Origin: Fragilaria crotonensis
Taxonomy: Eukaryota > Bacillariophyta > Fragilariophyceae > Fragilariales > Fragilariaceae
DNA: 64,000 bases
Assembly (NCBI GenBank): GCA_022925895.1
Contig: JAKSYS010000181.1
Span: 30,349 to 94,348 of the forward strand
Direction of reading: 5' to 3'
This document shows positions 12,170-23,455 of the stretch, piece after piece (the stretch's first letter is position 1; each line of letters opens with the position of its first letter). The translations under genes and the position numbers were made by a program. Below the pieces are notes generated by a model. It saw nothing but the letters and a program-made list of their open reading frames with translations. It made no database searches and was not told where the DNA came from.

Positions 12170-14415
12170 TTACCATATGGTTCGGTAGAGAATGTAGGAC
12201 TGCGAACCGCATGTCAAGTCCCAAGACGCCAGAGTTGTTTTTTGGCAAGTGCCAAGTCCCCAGTACAAGTACGCTGATAGAATGTCGTCGTCATCATGCA
12301 CGACCTCGGCCTCACGTGTTTGTCCTTTCATGAGTAGGATGAAATCATCATACGTTATTCTTGCGTGGTGGCATTTGCAAGCCTTATGCTATCGATCCAC
12401 ATGCTCCGCATTGCATCCTCGCTTTGGATCGGGTCGTTTCCCATCAAGTCCATCATGTTCTCGAACGTAATGTATCCCTTATGGTCGCTGTCCAGCCGGT
12501 CAAACGCAAGGCGCAAATTTCTATCGTCGACTTGGCACTGAGAAAGGCCAGCCGCAATAAATTCGTGCCAGTGAATACGTTGTTCAGTCTTGCGAACACG
12601 CATCGCGTTGAAGATGTCTTCGACCTCCGTGTCGGTCAGCGCTCCCAGGCTTCCTGCGCCTGCATTGGTCATCAGGACTTGCTTCAGCGCCTTGAGAGAA
12701 ATTTCTCCAGAACCGTCGGGGTCCATCTTCTCAAACTCTCTCCTCAGGTCCTTAATTTGGTCAGAGAGCAAGGTAAAGCTGAGAACTTCACATAGGAGCT
12801 TTCTCACGTCAGAGAAGCCCTTGAAAGAGACAAGTGCTTTCACAACATTAGGGTTCAAAATGTGGTCGTCTCCTTTCATCTCACGACTTGCCCATTCGCG
12901 AAGCCACGTATGCTTCTGTGCCTCTCTAGCAGTTGGTCGCATCTTTGGGTCCGTCACAAGAAGCTTCGATATGAAGTCTTTGGCCTGGGGGCTGACTATG
13001 GACCAAACTTCTTCAGGTTCGAACCTGAGGGCTCCGCGAAGGATGTTAGCTCTAACAGTCAGCAAGGGTTCCGGACCCCAACCGCCGAAGGGCGGGTCAC
13101 CACCGAGTAAAAGGTATGCGATAATTCCAATCGCCCAAATATCACACCTTTCATCATATTTGCCTCGAAGGACTTCAGGGGCAATTGTATAGGGAGTGCC
13201 AACGCCCTCATTATGAACCTCGCCGACTTGAAATGCTTACTCAGCCCAAAATCTAGGAAAAAGTATCAGGTATCGATTTCAGTCGTCGGGCAGCCGACGC
13301 AATGTGCAATAACTGATGACTCACCGATCATCTTCAACTCAGCATCCGGACTGGTTGACGAGAAGAGAAAGTTTTCAAGCTTGAGGTCGCGGTGGATAAT
13401 TCCCTTCGAATGAAGATATCTCACTGCACACAACATTTGCTTAACCAACCGAGCACTTTCACCTTCGGGGTAGCGGCAATCAGGCTGCTTATCCAATCGA
13501 TCAAATAGCTCTCCACCAAACACAATTCTTGCACGAGATATATCTCAGAGTGGCTCTCGTACACTTCCTCGAGGCGCACAATGTTTGGATGATCCAGCTG
13601 GCACATAATGAAGATCTCTTCTCGAAGCTGTTGGAGAGCTTTGGGAGAGTCAACGAGCTCGAGGTCAAGACACTTTACGGCATACTTGACTCCGGTGGCC
13701 TTGTGCGACACAAGGCGGACAAGCCCCGAGTAACCCGAACCTAAGACAGGTCCGTTGTGTACACCATCATAAACTTCTTCGATAGGTTTTCCGAACAGAA
13801 CTTCAATGTGAACCATGTTCCGCTTCAATACGCCTTCTTCTCTCCTAGCTTCGATCATGGAGTCCAGGCTCAACACACTACTTGAATGCCTCATCAACTT
13901 CATTTTTTTGGTGTTGGCACGGTCACCTCCATGATTGGAACCATCCAACGAACGAGAGTCCGCCGGCGTAGATCTTTCTGAGGAGTGACCTCTCCCGTTG
14001 CCTCCATCCGAAAGAGGAGCCGTCACAACGGAACCGCCATGAGCTGCGGCGCTTGATTTGATTCGAGGTGAAAGCGCAGATGTGGCCGCTCTGACGCCCG
14101 CGTTCACTGATTTGAGTCAGAGAAGGTGGGGGTGAGACGAACTATGTATTCACATAGCACCATCGAATCAGAAGGTCTCGTTCGTTCGCTAAGATCGACG
14201 ACATGAAACAGTGATCAACAGGTAACGAGACTACAAAGGATTTGACCACCAGGACATTCAGCTGCAGCAATCAACTCCGACCTCGGAGGACAGAAATCTA
14301 CAGCGGTCGAAAGTCTCCACTACTCACCAAGTTCCTTGCCGACTCTCGCTGCCTTGATTTGTGGCTTACCAACCACGACGGCTCCAGCTTTGTTGTTGCT
14401 TTGACATGAACCCAT
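12170..14415 (-). CDS. Calcium-dependent protein kinase (CDPK), MGxC N-terminus
   Basis: A Ser/Thr kinase that couples calcium to phosphorylation. A tiny first exon (14415-14328) encodes MGSCQSNNKAG. Gly2 and Cys4 form a myristoylation plus palmitoylation signal, so it is probably membrane-tethered. After a 221-bp intron (14327-14107) come a Ser-rich linker and the kinase: GSGYSGLVRL glycine loop, YAVKCLDLE lysine, HRDLKLENFLF catalytic loop, DFGLS restored across a 72-bp intron (13324-13253), and APEVLRG. An autoinhibitory junction and a calmodulin-like EF-hand region follow. EF1 (DPDGSGEISLKA) and EF3 (DSDHKGYITFEN) are recognisable but lack Glu at loop position 12; EF2 and EF4 are weak. 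Frame breaks occur near 13523, 13233 and 12358. The end at 12170 is uncertain; the last good motif is ITYDDFILLMKG. Confidence 0.85.
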
Positions 14416-15133
14416 TTAGTAGTTGCGACCTGTGGCGCCCCGGACCGTCTCGCTTGAGCATGAATGTAACGCAAACAACAGAGTAAAGTTCACTGAGCCA
14501 CGTTCTCAGCCTTATGGCAATTCTACCTGACCGTGGAGAGTGGAGAAGGAAGAAAGATTTGTGTGCTTCCTTCGCTTTTCGTGACCGACGTATTCTGAGT
14601 ACCAGTTTAAACCCAGTACCAATGTACCTGGACGAAAAAATTACGACGATGATAAATACAAGTATGCCTGGACGCATTGAATTGTCAGGTGTAGTGAATA
14701 CTAAAGTAAACATCCATGAGGATCGATCATTCACCTTAGTTAAGTGTGCCATAGTACGCCCCGAACCACACGGGGTTACTGTATCTCATTTTTGTTGAAA
14801 TGTTATGTACAAACATGTTTTTTACAAAGGTGACGTTGGGTTTTGTTCATGTGGGTCAAGCTACTTGTATAAGGTGTTGAGTTGTGTTTTCTGGGTATGA
14901 TACAGTAATCATACATTCATGTCCATTCACTATACACACGACTCTCGAGTGTTCGACGCGTAAAGATAGCGAACGGTACCGGTACCTGGTACTGCCCTAT
15001 TTCGACCATGTTTTCTTTTGGCTTCCAATTTCATCACCCCGGTACGCAACCCCATAACAAAGTAGTTCGAATACAGTCGGTGCTTTGTTGAGATTCCCAG
15101 CGTTGTCTCTAAGCTACACTCTAGTCATCATTC
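14416..15133. other. Divergent intergenic region, CDPK and pirin
   Basis: The presumed promoters of the CDPK (-) and pirin (+) genes. GTAC-rich palindromic words are present (GGTACCGGTACCTGGTAC near 14977). No coding signal is seen. Confidence 0.45.
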
Positions 15134-16195
15134 ATGCTTAACAAAATCAGCAAAATGACGAAAACCATTGGAACTGCCATACTGAATATCAAAGCCCTGC
15201 CCCACGGCCCCATGCCAACGTCGGACCCGTTCCTCTTTTGTGTCTATCATAATGATGTTTATCCCGCCGGAAACGCTGCCATGGAAGCTCCTCGCCTCGG
15301 AAATGGCATGGATTTTGATCCGTCTGCTGAGTATCGAATGTACCACGGCGAAACCATTCCTGGTTTTCCCCAACATCCTCATCGAGGATTTGAAACCATC
15401 ACAGCCACGATGGATGGACTCATTGATCATTTTGATTCCGTCGGAAACGCTGGTCGATACGGGATGGGAGATGTTCAATGGATGACGGCAGGCAAGGGGG
15501 TTGTGCATTCCGAAATGTTTCCTCTCCTGGAAGAACACAAACCGAATCCACTACGATTCTTTCAAATTTGGCTCAATCTACCCGCTCGATCCAAAATGGT
15601 CAAACCGAGCTTTGCCATGTTTTGGGCGCATCAAGTTCCGAGACATGAACTGGAAAAGGCTTCTGTCACAATTTGGGCGGGCAATTATTTCGGTGTCGAT
15701 ACAAATAATGCACCACCTCCCGATAGTTGGGCGACTGATCCCAAGAACGATGTCGCTATTTTGCACATTACGATTCAACCGGGTGGATCTGTAACTCTTC
15801 CGGTCGCCAACGAAGGAGCTTCTATTAATCGAAGTCTGTTTTACATTGAGGGAGATTCGAATGTCTGCGAAGTGGATGGTAAACTGATTGACCGAAAAGT
15901 CGTCGTAAATGTCAAGTCGGACCAGGAAGTGGTCCTGCACCTTTCCGAAACTGCTTCGGCGCCTTGTGAATTCCTCCTTCTTCAAGGCAGACCCATTGGC
16001 GAACCCGTTGCTCAGCATGGTCCCTTCGTTATGAACACACAGACCGAGATTCGTCAGGCATTTGCCGATTATCAGAGGACGCAATTTGGTGGTTGGCCTT
16101 GGTCCAGGGATGACATGGTATCGGATCGCAAGAAAGGACGGTTCGCCCTAGTTGATGGCACGGAAATTCTACCTGAAACGTGCTCCAAAGAATGA
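15134..16195 (+). CDS. Pirin family protein
   Basis: Intact single-exon gene of 353 residues, bicupin fold. The metal site of pirin is visible in the N-terminal cupin: HPHRGFETIT gives two His, and GKGVVHSEMF gives the third His and the Glu. The second cupin covers roughly residues 200-320 and ends in the usual GRPIGEPVAQHGPFVMN motif, followed by FGGWPW. Pirins are iron-binding proteins; some act as transcription cofactors and others as quercetinases or stress proteins. Which applies here cannot be told. The ATG at 15134 is the first; a second Met (MTKTIG) lies seven codons on. No targeting signal is obvious. One of the few long genes here without a frame break. Confidence 0.92.
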   Translation: MLNKISKMTKTIGTAILNIKALPHGPMPTSDPFLFCVYHNDVYPAGNAAMEAPRLGNGMDFDPSAEYRMYHGETIPGFPQHPHRGFETITATMDGLIDHFDSVGNAGRYGMGDVQWMTAGKGVVHSEMFPLLEEHKPNPLRFFQIWLNLPARSKMVKPSFAMFWAHQVPRHELEKASVTIWAGNYFGVDTNNAPPPDSWATDPKNDVAILHITIQPGGSVTLPVANEGASINRSLFYIEGDSNVCEVDGKLIDRKVVVNVKSDQEVVLHLSETASAPCEFLLLQGRPIGEPVAQHGPFVMNTQTEIRQAFADYQRTQFGGWPWSRDDMVSDRKKGRFALVDGTEILPETCSKE

Positions 16196-17132
16196 GGGAC
16201 CGCGCCCATTGGCTTCGCATGTTTGTGTTTGCAGGCACATCATACTGCAATCTGGTCAATTTGATGTGCAACGTTTTTCCATCTATTTCATCTCAATCAC
16301 TGCGTGTGCGCACTGTGTTCCATAGTACTGGGAATGCCTGGTAGGGAAAGCTTCAAATTAAAATAGAGCGTCCCCTTGTACTCACGAACTGTAAATTGTA
16401 AGATACAAGGTGTTTCGCACAGCCGATACTCGAATAGTACGATTGTCAAAGCCATTGAAACGCGCTGCCACGCGAAGTAAGAATAGCTCGAACGGTTACG
16501 ATCAGAGTCAATCTCAGATTCCTGACAGTCGTTTTCCAGAGTTCACTCACACTCTCGGGGATTTGAGGTTGGACCTGTTATACCATGTACCCCACCAAGC
16601 AAGCTCCCATGTGATCGAACACAATTTGTGCATCCCCTCAGCCTCAATGATGAATAAATTTCATGCATTCCTAATAATTATCAGTGATACCAGTTGCTGT
16701 CGTTCTTACAAGAAACAACATCACTGATGATGAGCGAACCAGAGTTGAAGACTGCAACAATGCATCAGAGGGCGCTGAAGATTCGATGCATTTCTTGGAT
16801 ACATTCGGGATCTCATCCATCAAACCGCAAATGGGGTTTTTGATTCTACTCTTGAGAGTAAGATGCGGCCGAAAAGAACGATGCGTAGGTGAGTACAAGG
16901 ACCACCGATAATCTATCGACAACAAAAACGAACCCTGCAAAACTCCTTGTCGAAAGTATAGAGCCCCACCTCCCATGAGAGTGAAAGTCACACTGGCCAA
17001 GAAACAATTGCAACGGGAGTCAGATAGTGACAAAGCAATGCCATAGGATGCGCCATTAACCTCACATACACAGTGCAGCATCTTTCCAATGACAGAAAAG
17101 CAACTCATCAGTTCTTCCCCGCCGTAAAAGCA
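16196..17132. other. Convergent spacer without a supported gene
   Basis: This 937-bp spacer lies between pirin (+) and the F-box gene (-). Open frames exist on both strands (about 145 codons on - at 16671-17108, 76 codons on + at 16684-16911). They overlap and match no family I recognise, so neither is called. It otherwise holds 3' UTR sequence. Confidence 0.4.
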
Positions 17133-18262
17133 TTATTCTCGGTTCAATGCATGATGCAAAAACTCCTCTCCTCGCTCCAAATACAAGTCAAGAGGCAGTC
17201 CTGAAAGGAATTCCCAATTCTTCTCCACCACACGGGCAGGAGGCATAAGATCTTCCAAGGGTAGAACCTTCATGCGACTAACCATGACGTGACGTTGCTC
17301 AATAGGATGTCCCTCTTCCAAGAGATTTCCATGGCGATCAAAGTAGCGAGACGCATGGAGCGGCACCATATGACATGTTCTGGTTTTGGATAATCCTTGG
17401 GTGGTCGAATACCATATAAACACTGACCGACCATGATGCTCCTCTCTTCTCCTTCGCCATATTCCAATTTATACAGGGATACTCCCGGTCGATAACAATA
17501 TCGACTCCAATCGGGCCACCCGTCCGGTGGAACAAAATTCGTGTACTGCAGCTTGTCCCCAACGTGGTCGGGACTGTTTGCGTTCTGTTGGAAGAGCTCA
17601 GTCACGTGTCCACACGATTGCTGTTCTCGCTCAAATTGAAAGGAGCCGTCGCACCAGTACGTGTGCAAGCCATCATTGTCAAAGGGTGTGACAAAGTGAC
17701 CATCCATCCATTCCGGTTGACGACGAATGATCAATCCAGGAAAGGCATTTCGTAAGGGGAACGTGCCAGCGTATGTGGTCTTGGAACAATAGGTCAAATC
17801 AATGTATTGCAGTGTGGCAGTTGGACGCGAAGGATTCTCGTCACTACACCATCGGGATAAACCACCGTTGGTGATGCGAACCGAACCCACCATTTTCAGT
17901 CGGGTGAGGGGTGATTTCATTTGTAGAAGAAGGTTATCCGTGGCGAACGATGTCATATTAAGCTCAACGAGATGTTTCCACATGTGGAAGCGTTCTGATA
18001 CAATGCGTTCATGAAGGGATGTGGTAACAAGCGCGCAGTTCACGTGCTGATCCAAAATGCTTTGCATTTTCTTGAAAGATTTGCACACACTCGTAACTAG
18101 TTTCACGCGATCTTCGAGAGGGAGATAGTTGTAGATTTCTCCCCAGAGGCTCTCGGGCAGTAAATCAACTGTATCGATTGACATGATCAAGTACGGTATG
18201 CGTGCGGAGTAGTCAAGATCCTTCGCTGGTTCTCTACTCGTTACCAAGTGCTTGTGAGGCAT
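17133..18262 (-). CDS. F-box protein (one frame break)
   Basis: F-box proteins bring substrates to SCF ubiquitin ligases. The F-box is near the N-terminus: VDLLPESLWGEIYNYLPLED followed by R.KLVTSVCKSFK, which is the LP..L..I...L....L..L..VCK.F pattern. The middle resembles leucine-rich repeats (LVELNMTS, LTRLKMVGSVRI, LQYIDLTYCS). The C-terminal part (WPDWSRYCYRPG, GQCLYGIRPPKDYPKPEH) is not a family I know. The frame changes near 17365, after the PEHV residues, and continues through HASRYFDRHGNLL to a stop at 17133. The first ATG is at 18262; an internal Met (MSIDTVDLL, 18184) just before the F-box is an equally good start. Substrate unknown. Confidence 0.68.
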
Positions 18263-19143
18263 CTAACAATTTCCTTGGAGGGCACTGAGCACTGAGTACT
18301 CGATGGCCGACTAAGTAGAGTGCCAACAGACAGCTGAGAGAACGCGTTCAGAACAATGTATGCATCAGACATACAATCATCCCCAAAGAATTCTTCGATG
18401 CTCATTTCTCTCAAGGTCCGACCCAATAGCAACGTCCGTGCAATGCGCGACGCGCGACACTTTTCCCGTATACACGTACTGGAGAACTGATGTTCTCCGA
18501 CTACGGGGCAATAAGAGATACCGCTTCCACTATACCGTTACATACATGCAATAGATACTAGCGTCTTGCGGTGTAGAGTGTAGAGTATGCTATGTAGTAT
18601 GTAGTATACGGTATACGTCCTCCGTATCTACCGGTAGGGACTGTTGACAGTAGTCAGGCGTGCAGTACAGCACTTGGTACTTTAACTGTACTGGCGTACG
18701 GTTCATAATTTGCAACTTGGAACACTACACACTACAACACTACTAGTAGTACACACTATTCCAACCTTACGTCCAGCATTGTGCTGTCTTCTGGATCGCG
18801 ACCTGTAGTACCAGAAGCAGGGTTTGATTTGAGGACCTCTATTGACTTTAACGACGCTGTTCTCGATACTTTACCGCAGGAAGCACGAGATGGGCAGAAT
18901 GCTCAGACTTCCAACTCCACATGCATCGTAGCCTTCAGTTGATTCGATGGTGATCGGCATGTCTCCGAGAACATTGGGTGTGGCAATAGGGCATGGCACA
19001 GAATGTACTCGAAGTGTATAGGTTAAAGATATAGAATGTGAACATGCATTGCATTGAACGGATGGCATTGCTGCGACACGGAGATACTCTAGAACGCGGT
19101 ATACCCAATCGCGTGCACTGGATGGAGAATCTGATCAAGCGCA
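18263..19143. other. Spacer upstream of the F-box gene
   Basis: 881 bp with no supported gene. It has many GTAC/TAGTA words (18560-18760) of the type seen in other spacers of this window. The 3' UTR of the YwbE-like gene probably falls in its right part. Confidence 0.4.
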
Positions 19144-19803
19144 TCAATGTCGGGCTGTCATGCACATTTCACATTCCAATTCCATGTGGATGTTTTCATA
19201 GGTACACGCCGAACAAGACCAAGGTTGAACTACTGCTTCCGACACTGCGACATCAGTTTGAGCGGGTGATCGCGCACTCGGGACGGAAGGAAACCAATCT
19301 CCCAACGTACCGCCGCCTCGGCGAGGATTGTCATCGACAGTATCGCTGTTGTAGTCACTATGTTGAGCAGCTGCCACTGGTTGTTGTTGGAATGCTGTCG
19401 ACTGGTTTCGACTTTGAATATGTTGCACTCGGCCCACTTGGCCCGATGTTAATCGAACCTTGATTCCGCGAGGATGATTGGCTGAGTTCGTCAATACGGA
19501 TTGCACAATGCCATTGGTCAGGTGTCCGGATCGTTGATCACATTTCAATACGATGGAAACCGGTGTTCCAGGAACAATGGCAGAACGTTGTGTGCCACTC
19601 ATGATGGCGTTGGAACCAAGGGGGACGCTGGCTACTTGTTCGTTGGAGATATCGATGGCCAAGGGTGCACGCTTTACGCATCGTGGAGAATTTGTGTGCA
19701 GGCATCTGTCAATGCGTTGCGGCAGCATTTCATTAGGGTATTTCTGTATGCATAGTTGTACCGGTACTGTCTGGTCGTCGTTGCGGTGAGGTGTGATGGC
19801 CAT
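19144..19803 (-). CDS. YwbE/DUF2196 domain joined to a RanBP2-type zinc finger
   Basis: Intact single-exon gene, 219 residues, ATG at 19803. Residues about 70-130 match the short bacterial YwbE (DUF2196) family: R.AIVPGTPVSIVLKCDQR, GHLTNGIVQSVLTNSANHP, and RGIKVRLTSGQVGRVQHI, the last being the family hallmark. The last 25 residues form a RanBP2-type zinc finger: W-S-C-x2-C-T-Y-E-N, then C-x2-C (WSCSACTYEN and CEMCMTAR). A Gln/Ala/Ser linker joins them. The bacterial protein is usually about 65 residues of unknown function. RanBP2 zinc fingers bind RNA or ubiquitin. The N-terminal 60 residues show no family and no clear transit peptide. The function of the fusion is unknown. Confidence 0.8.
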   Translation of the reverse strand: MAITPHRNDDQTVPVQLCIQKYPNEMLPQRIDRCLHTNSPRCVKRAPLAIDISNEQVASVPLGSNAIMSGTQRSAIVPGTPVSIVLKCDQRSGHLTNGIVQSVLTNSANHPRGIKVRLTSGQVGRVQHIQSRNQSTAFQQQPVAAAQHSDYNSDTVDDNPRRGGGTLGDWFPSVPSARSPAQTDVAVSEAVVQPWSCSACTYENIHMELECEMCMTARH

Positions 19804-20225
19804 GAAAGCACTGTACTGGAGTACTCCAGTACCATTTACATACGACTGTATTCAGTGCACAGCATACTCCCAATCTCCAATTACTGGTAGTACGGTAGGA
19901 GGTCAGTTGCAGTACAAGTAGTACCTGTACAAGTACACAAGTACTACAACTGTCAATCACTCTACTATTCAGTGATACAGTACCTGGTACTTTCGAGAAA
20001 TTCGTAAGAATAAAGGCAATCAAGTACGGGTTGACATGATGGCCCATAACTCCGGTTAACATGGAAACATTACAATGATCACTGATCAGATGTTAAAGGC
20101 AGTAGGAGAAGGGTTACTCGATCGGAGAATCACTCATTTGGGGTCGTCCGGTAGGTCACCCCTCTGGAAACCTGTCTTTCTCTGTCATCAGGATTTCTTG
20201 ACCTCTTGGGTGCAACTCAGTGCTT
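19804..20225. other. Intergenic spacer rich in GTAC palindromes
   Basis: 422 bp between two minus-strand genes. It contains several GTACC/GGTAC-type words, for example CAGTACCTGGTAC near 19978 and a run of GTACAAGTAC-type words near 19912-19940. It should hold the promoter of the YwbE-like gene and the 3' UTR of the HlyIII gene. Confidence 0.4.
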
Positions 20226-21041
20226 TCATCTGGAACCTGTGACAGCAGCTTCCCATGGGAGAACGTAGAGGTACATGAGAAACCAGTGCGTCCCTGCTCC
20301 CAGCATAACAGCTACGTGCCATATCTCGTGAAATCCAAAGCTTCCGGGGAAGGGATTGGGCTTTTCCGCGGTGTAGACATAGCCTCCGACGGTGTAAAAG
20401 ATCCCGCCCAAGACGAAGAGTCCCATGCCGCCAGATCCCAGGGCTTCCCACAACCAGTAACTCATGAGGGCACCGAGCCATCCAAGTGTGAGGTACGTCG
20501 TCATGGACAACCACTTGGGTATACTTCCGTGCATTCTGTACGTGAAGATCATTCCGACAATCGCCAAGAACCAAACAACGGCACAGAAGGACCAGCCAAT
20601 AGTCGAATCATGGAACGGAACGAGGCAAAGAGGTGTGAATGTTCCTGCGATGAGTGGGTAAATTGCAAGATAGTCCAGCATTTTGAGAAATAATTCCAAT
20701 TGTTCCGATCCCGATATCGAATGGTGCAGCGTTGAACACGCAAATAGAAAAATCAAGGAACTTCCGTAGATACTGAATGACACAATCTTCCAAGGAGCCC
20801 CGAGAGCCGAACTTTCGCTGACTAACAGCGCCATTCCTAAAATGCTCATCATGGTGGCAGCCATGTGCGATGCTCCGTTAAAGACCTCATCCGTGGCATG
20901 AGGAGATCCGTCGCGAGAACGTTCTCCGACTTGACCAATGTCTGTGAATCTCCACACGCCGTCTTTTGTTGCCTCACTAGTGCCATAGTTTGTTGTCGTG
21001 GGAAGCATGGCCTGTTCGGAGGCCCTGTTGTTGGTGTCCAT
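20226..21041 (-). CDS. HlyIII/PAQR family seven-TM membrane protein
   Basis: Intact, 271 residues, ATG at 21041. It belongs to the hemolysin III / progestin-adipoQ receptor family. The name is historical: these proteins are integral membrane proteins, often thought to be metal-dependent hydrolases, and there is no sign of toxin function. Family motifs are in place: SLIFLFACSTLHHS (Ser and His of the S-x3-LHH site), LDYLAIYPLIAGTFTP, and FGFHEIWHVAVMLGAGTHW (the H-x3-H site). Together these would bind zinc. Seven hydrophobic segments lie between residues about 60 and 265, and the first 55 residues are polar. The substrate or ligand is unknown. Confidence 0.87.
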   Translation of the reverse strand: MDTNNRASEQAMLPTTTNYGTSEATKDGVWRFTDIGQVGERSRDGSPHATDEVFNGASHMAATMMSILGMALLVSESSALGAPWKIVSFSIYGSSLIFLFACSTLHHSISGSEQLELFLKMLDYLAIYPLIAGTFTPLCLVPFHDSTIGWSFCAVVWFLAIVGMIFTYRMHGSIPKWLSMTTYLTLGWLGALMSYWLWEALGSGGMGLFVLGGIFYTVGGYVYTAEKPNPFPGSFGFHEIWHVAVMLGAGTHWFLMYLYVLPWEAAVTGSR

Positions 21042-22117
21042 GGATGCTGTCGTGTGGAGGAGTTGTTCGTGGAGTACTTGATGGGTTTGTTAAGTTTCAC
21101 TGCTGGTAGAGCAACTGGTAGCACTAGCTGGTATGATGAAACTGATATCTCTTGAAAGATATGTGTATTGTACGAGTCAGAGTCCTGGATCAGATGATTG
21201 GGGACGTCGAAGGAAAGGGAGATTGGAGTAGGTGATGAAGTCTCAACGTTCTGGATTAGAGGGTAGAGAAACAATGAATTGCGGATACAGGGATACTCCA
21301 GTACTGGGTACAGAATTCATATGAATAATTGAAATAGACAGGAGTACAAAACGTTTACGAGTTTTCCTGATCTGACTCGTGTACGCGGTACAGTAAGCAT
21401 ATGCGTATATCATAGAGCTGACTCCGTATAAACGACCCGAAATAACGCCTGTTTTATGTTTTTACGCCAATGCGATTTTGCATTTGGGTCACGGGTCATC
21501 GAGGCTCGCGGCATTTTACCATGCCACATATTTTTTTTACTCTAGTAGAGAAGCTGTCGTGTGTCTGGCCATACCAATTCCAAGTGCACCACTAGCCACT
21601 AGCCAGTACTCCGTAGCATGTAGCAGTGGTGCTACCCAGTACTACAGTAGAAAATACTGGTACTGGTACTGTTAAACGAGCTACACCAATAGAAATTGTA
21701 TAAACGCATATGAATATGCATATCATATCTCTATTTGAAACTGAAAAACTGTCACGCCCAAATCGCAGCACTTCGACCAATGAGACTGCGGTCCTCGTGT
21801 TATTTGAGATTTTGTATGCCAGTACCAGGTACTGTAGCACCTTACCGGAAGAACTTTTCGATGTTCATTCGATGACCCACGGACGGTCTTCACATGATAA
21901 GTCCATCGATCGTCGTCTATCCATTCTCCTCGACCATCAAGCTATCACTCATCGCCTCCACCGGTACATGTAAATTGCACTTGATCGACTTCATCAATAC
22001 TGAAACCTCAAATACCACTGATTGCTTCTCAAGTAATCCGAGTACTGGTGCTCGCAAGTCGGCAGTTGGTCATTGGATCATTTGACAATAACGACATCAT
22101 TGGATGAATTGAACGTC
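21042..22117. other. Divergent intergenic region
   Basis: 1.08 kb between HlyIII (-) and the sulfotransferase-like gene (+). It holds both promoters and GTAC-type palindromic words (GCCAGTACCAGGTACTG near 21819). No gene is supported. Confidence 0.4.
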
Positions 22118-23391
22118 ATGATCAACAGACTATCCGCGCGGCGTCCATCGTCTCAATATGAGAATCCATACAATAGTAGAAGGAAGGTGATCAGCAAGAC
22201 ACTGTTGCTAGGAACAATTCTGACGATGTTGCTGTTTTGGATGGCGATAGTGTTACATGTCCTTCCCAGCACCTCGAGCACTTCTGAAGATGGGCAGATT
22301 CGATCTCCAAATGCACCAAAGCCAAGACAAAGGAGGAAAAGGGATACAACCGACTATCGCAATATCAAAATAGAAACTCCATCGCCGAAAGCAAAGCACG
22401 ATCCCATGGACTTTGATGCTGTCATTGCCAACTTGACAGCCACCAATCCCGTTTTTATTGGAAGAGAACGACTCGCACGCATGTTGCTCGAAATGTACAT
22501 TGATCCAACCCAAGTTGAGGATTCTATATGGAAACAAGTTCCAGTCTGGGACGACATTGTGACGGTCCACGGCCGTGCACCCGTCATTTACGGCCTCGAT
22601 TCTGCCAAGCATTTAGAGATACGGTAGCACCCATTGATCGGCATGTGGGAATTGCCGGCATGTTCAATACCGGAACCAACCTCTTGGCGATCCTCTTGCA
22701 GCACAATTGTGCCATTCCGGAAGGGATTGCCAAATGGGGTCGCAAGAAGGGACACGGCATGGAATGGCAAGTCCCCTTGGGGAAGCACTCGCCCGCGTGG
22801 TATCGAGGTCAGGCCAATGTCAAGAATTTTATTGGCAAGATACCGCCAGAACACATGTTTGTGGCTGCCATGGTACGACATCCTCATGATTGGATGGCCA
22901 GCATGTGCCGGCATGGCTATACTGCGAAATGGAATCATACAGCCAGGAATTGTCCCAATTTGTACGATGGGAATGTCGTGAATGCCAAATTCGGACCAGG
23001 ACCGTCGCACCACGCATCGTTGGCGCACATGTGGAATGATTGGAATGGTGCGTATTATCGGGCACCATTTCCAAGAGCGTTGGTACGATTTGAAGATACC
23101 ATATTCTTTCCCAAGGAAACCTCTCGAATCATATGCACCTGCGTCGGAGGAAAGCTAACAACGCCGAAAGAAAATGATGGACTCTTTCATTACGTGATTG
23201 ATTCGGCGAAAACTGGACCAGGCCATGGAGCGGGCAAGAAACGTAATGGATTGATTGATGCGTGGATCAAATATGGCAATGCTCGAACTACCAAAATGAG
23301 CAAATCTGATTTGGAATTCTCGGCTCAACATTTGGATCGAGATATTGTTTCGGATATGCAATGGAAGTTTCCAGAGATTCCCGATCAATAA
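22118..23391 (+). CDS. Sulfotransferase-like type II membrane protein, paralog 1
   Basis: I take the ATG at 22118 (MINRLSARR). A short basic cytoplasmic tail is followed by one hydrophobic helix (TLLLGTILTMLLFWMAIVLHV), the layout of Golgi glycosyl- and sulfotransferases. The lumenal part has a P-loop-like GIAGMFNTGTNLL, then VRHPHDWMASMCRHGY and LVRFEDTIFF. Their order and spacing resemble the 5'-PSB, 3'-PB and following strand of PAPS-dependent sulfotransferases, but the match is distant, so the call is tentative. One T appears to be missing at about 22612 (AAGCATTTAGAG), where the frame changes between YGLDSAKH and FRDTVAP. Two close paralogs lie at 40256-41551 and 41772-43094. Several N-x-S/T sites fit lumenal exposure. 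Confidence 0.6.
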
Positions 23392-23455
23392 ATAAAACGA
23401 CAGTACGATCTCCTGAGACTTGATATCTATTTTGATTGTCGAACGTTTATCATAT

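Noticed and set aside
16671-17108. 145-codon minus-strand frame between pirin and the F-box gene
   Set aside because: No motif or homolog I can recall; it overlaps another frame on the + strand, and its composition is like the spacer around it.
20226-21041. Toxin reading of the 'hemolysin III' name
   Set aside because: The protein has the PAQR/HlyIII metal-site motifs found in ordinary membrane proteins across eukaryotes, and nothing supports toxicity.
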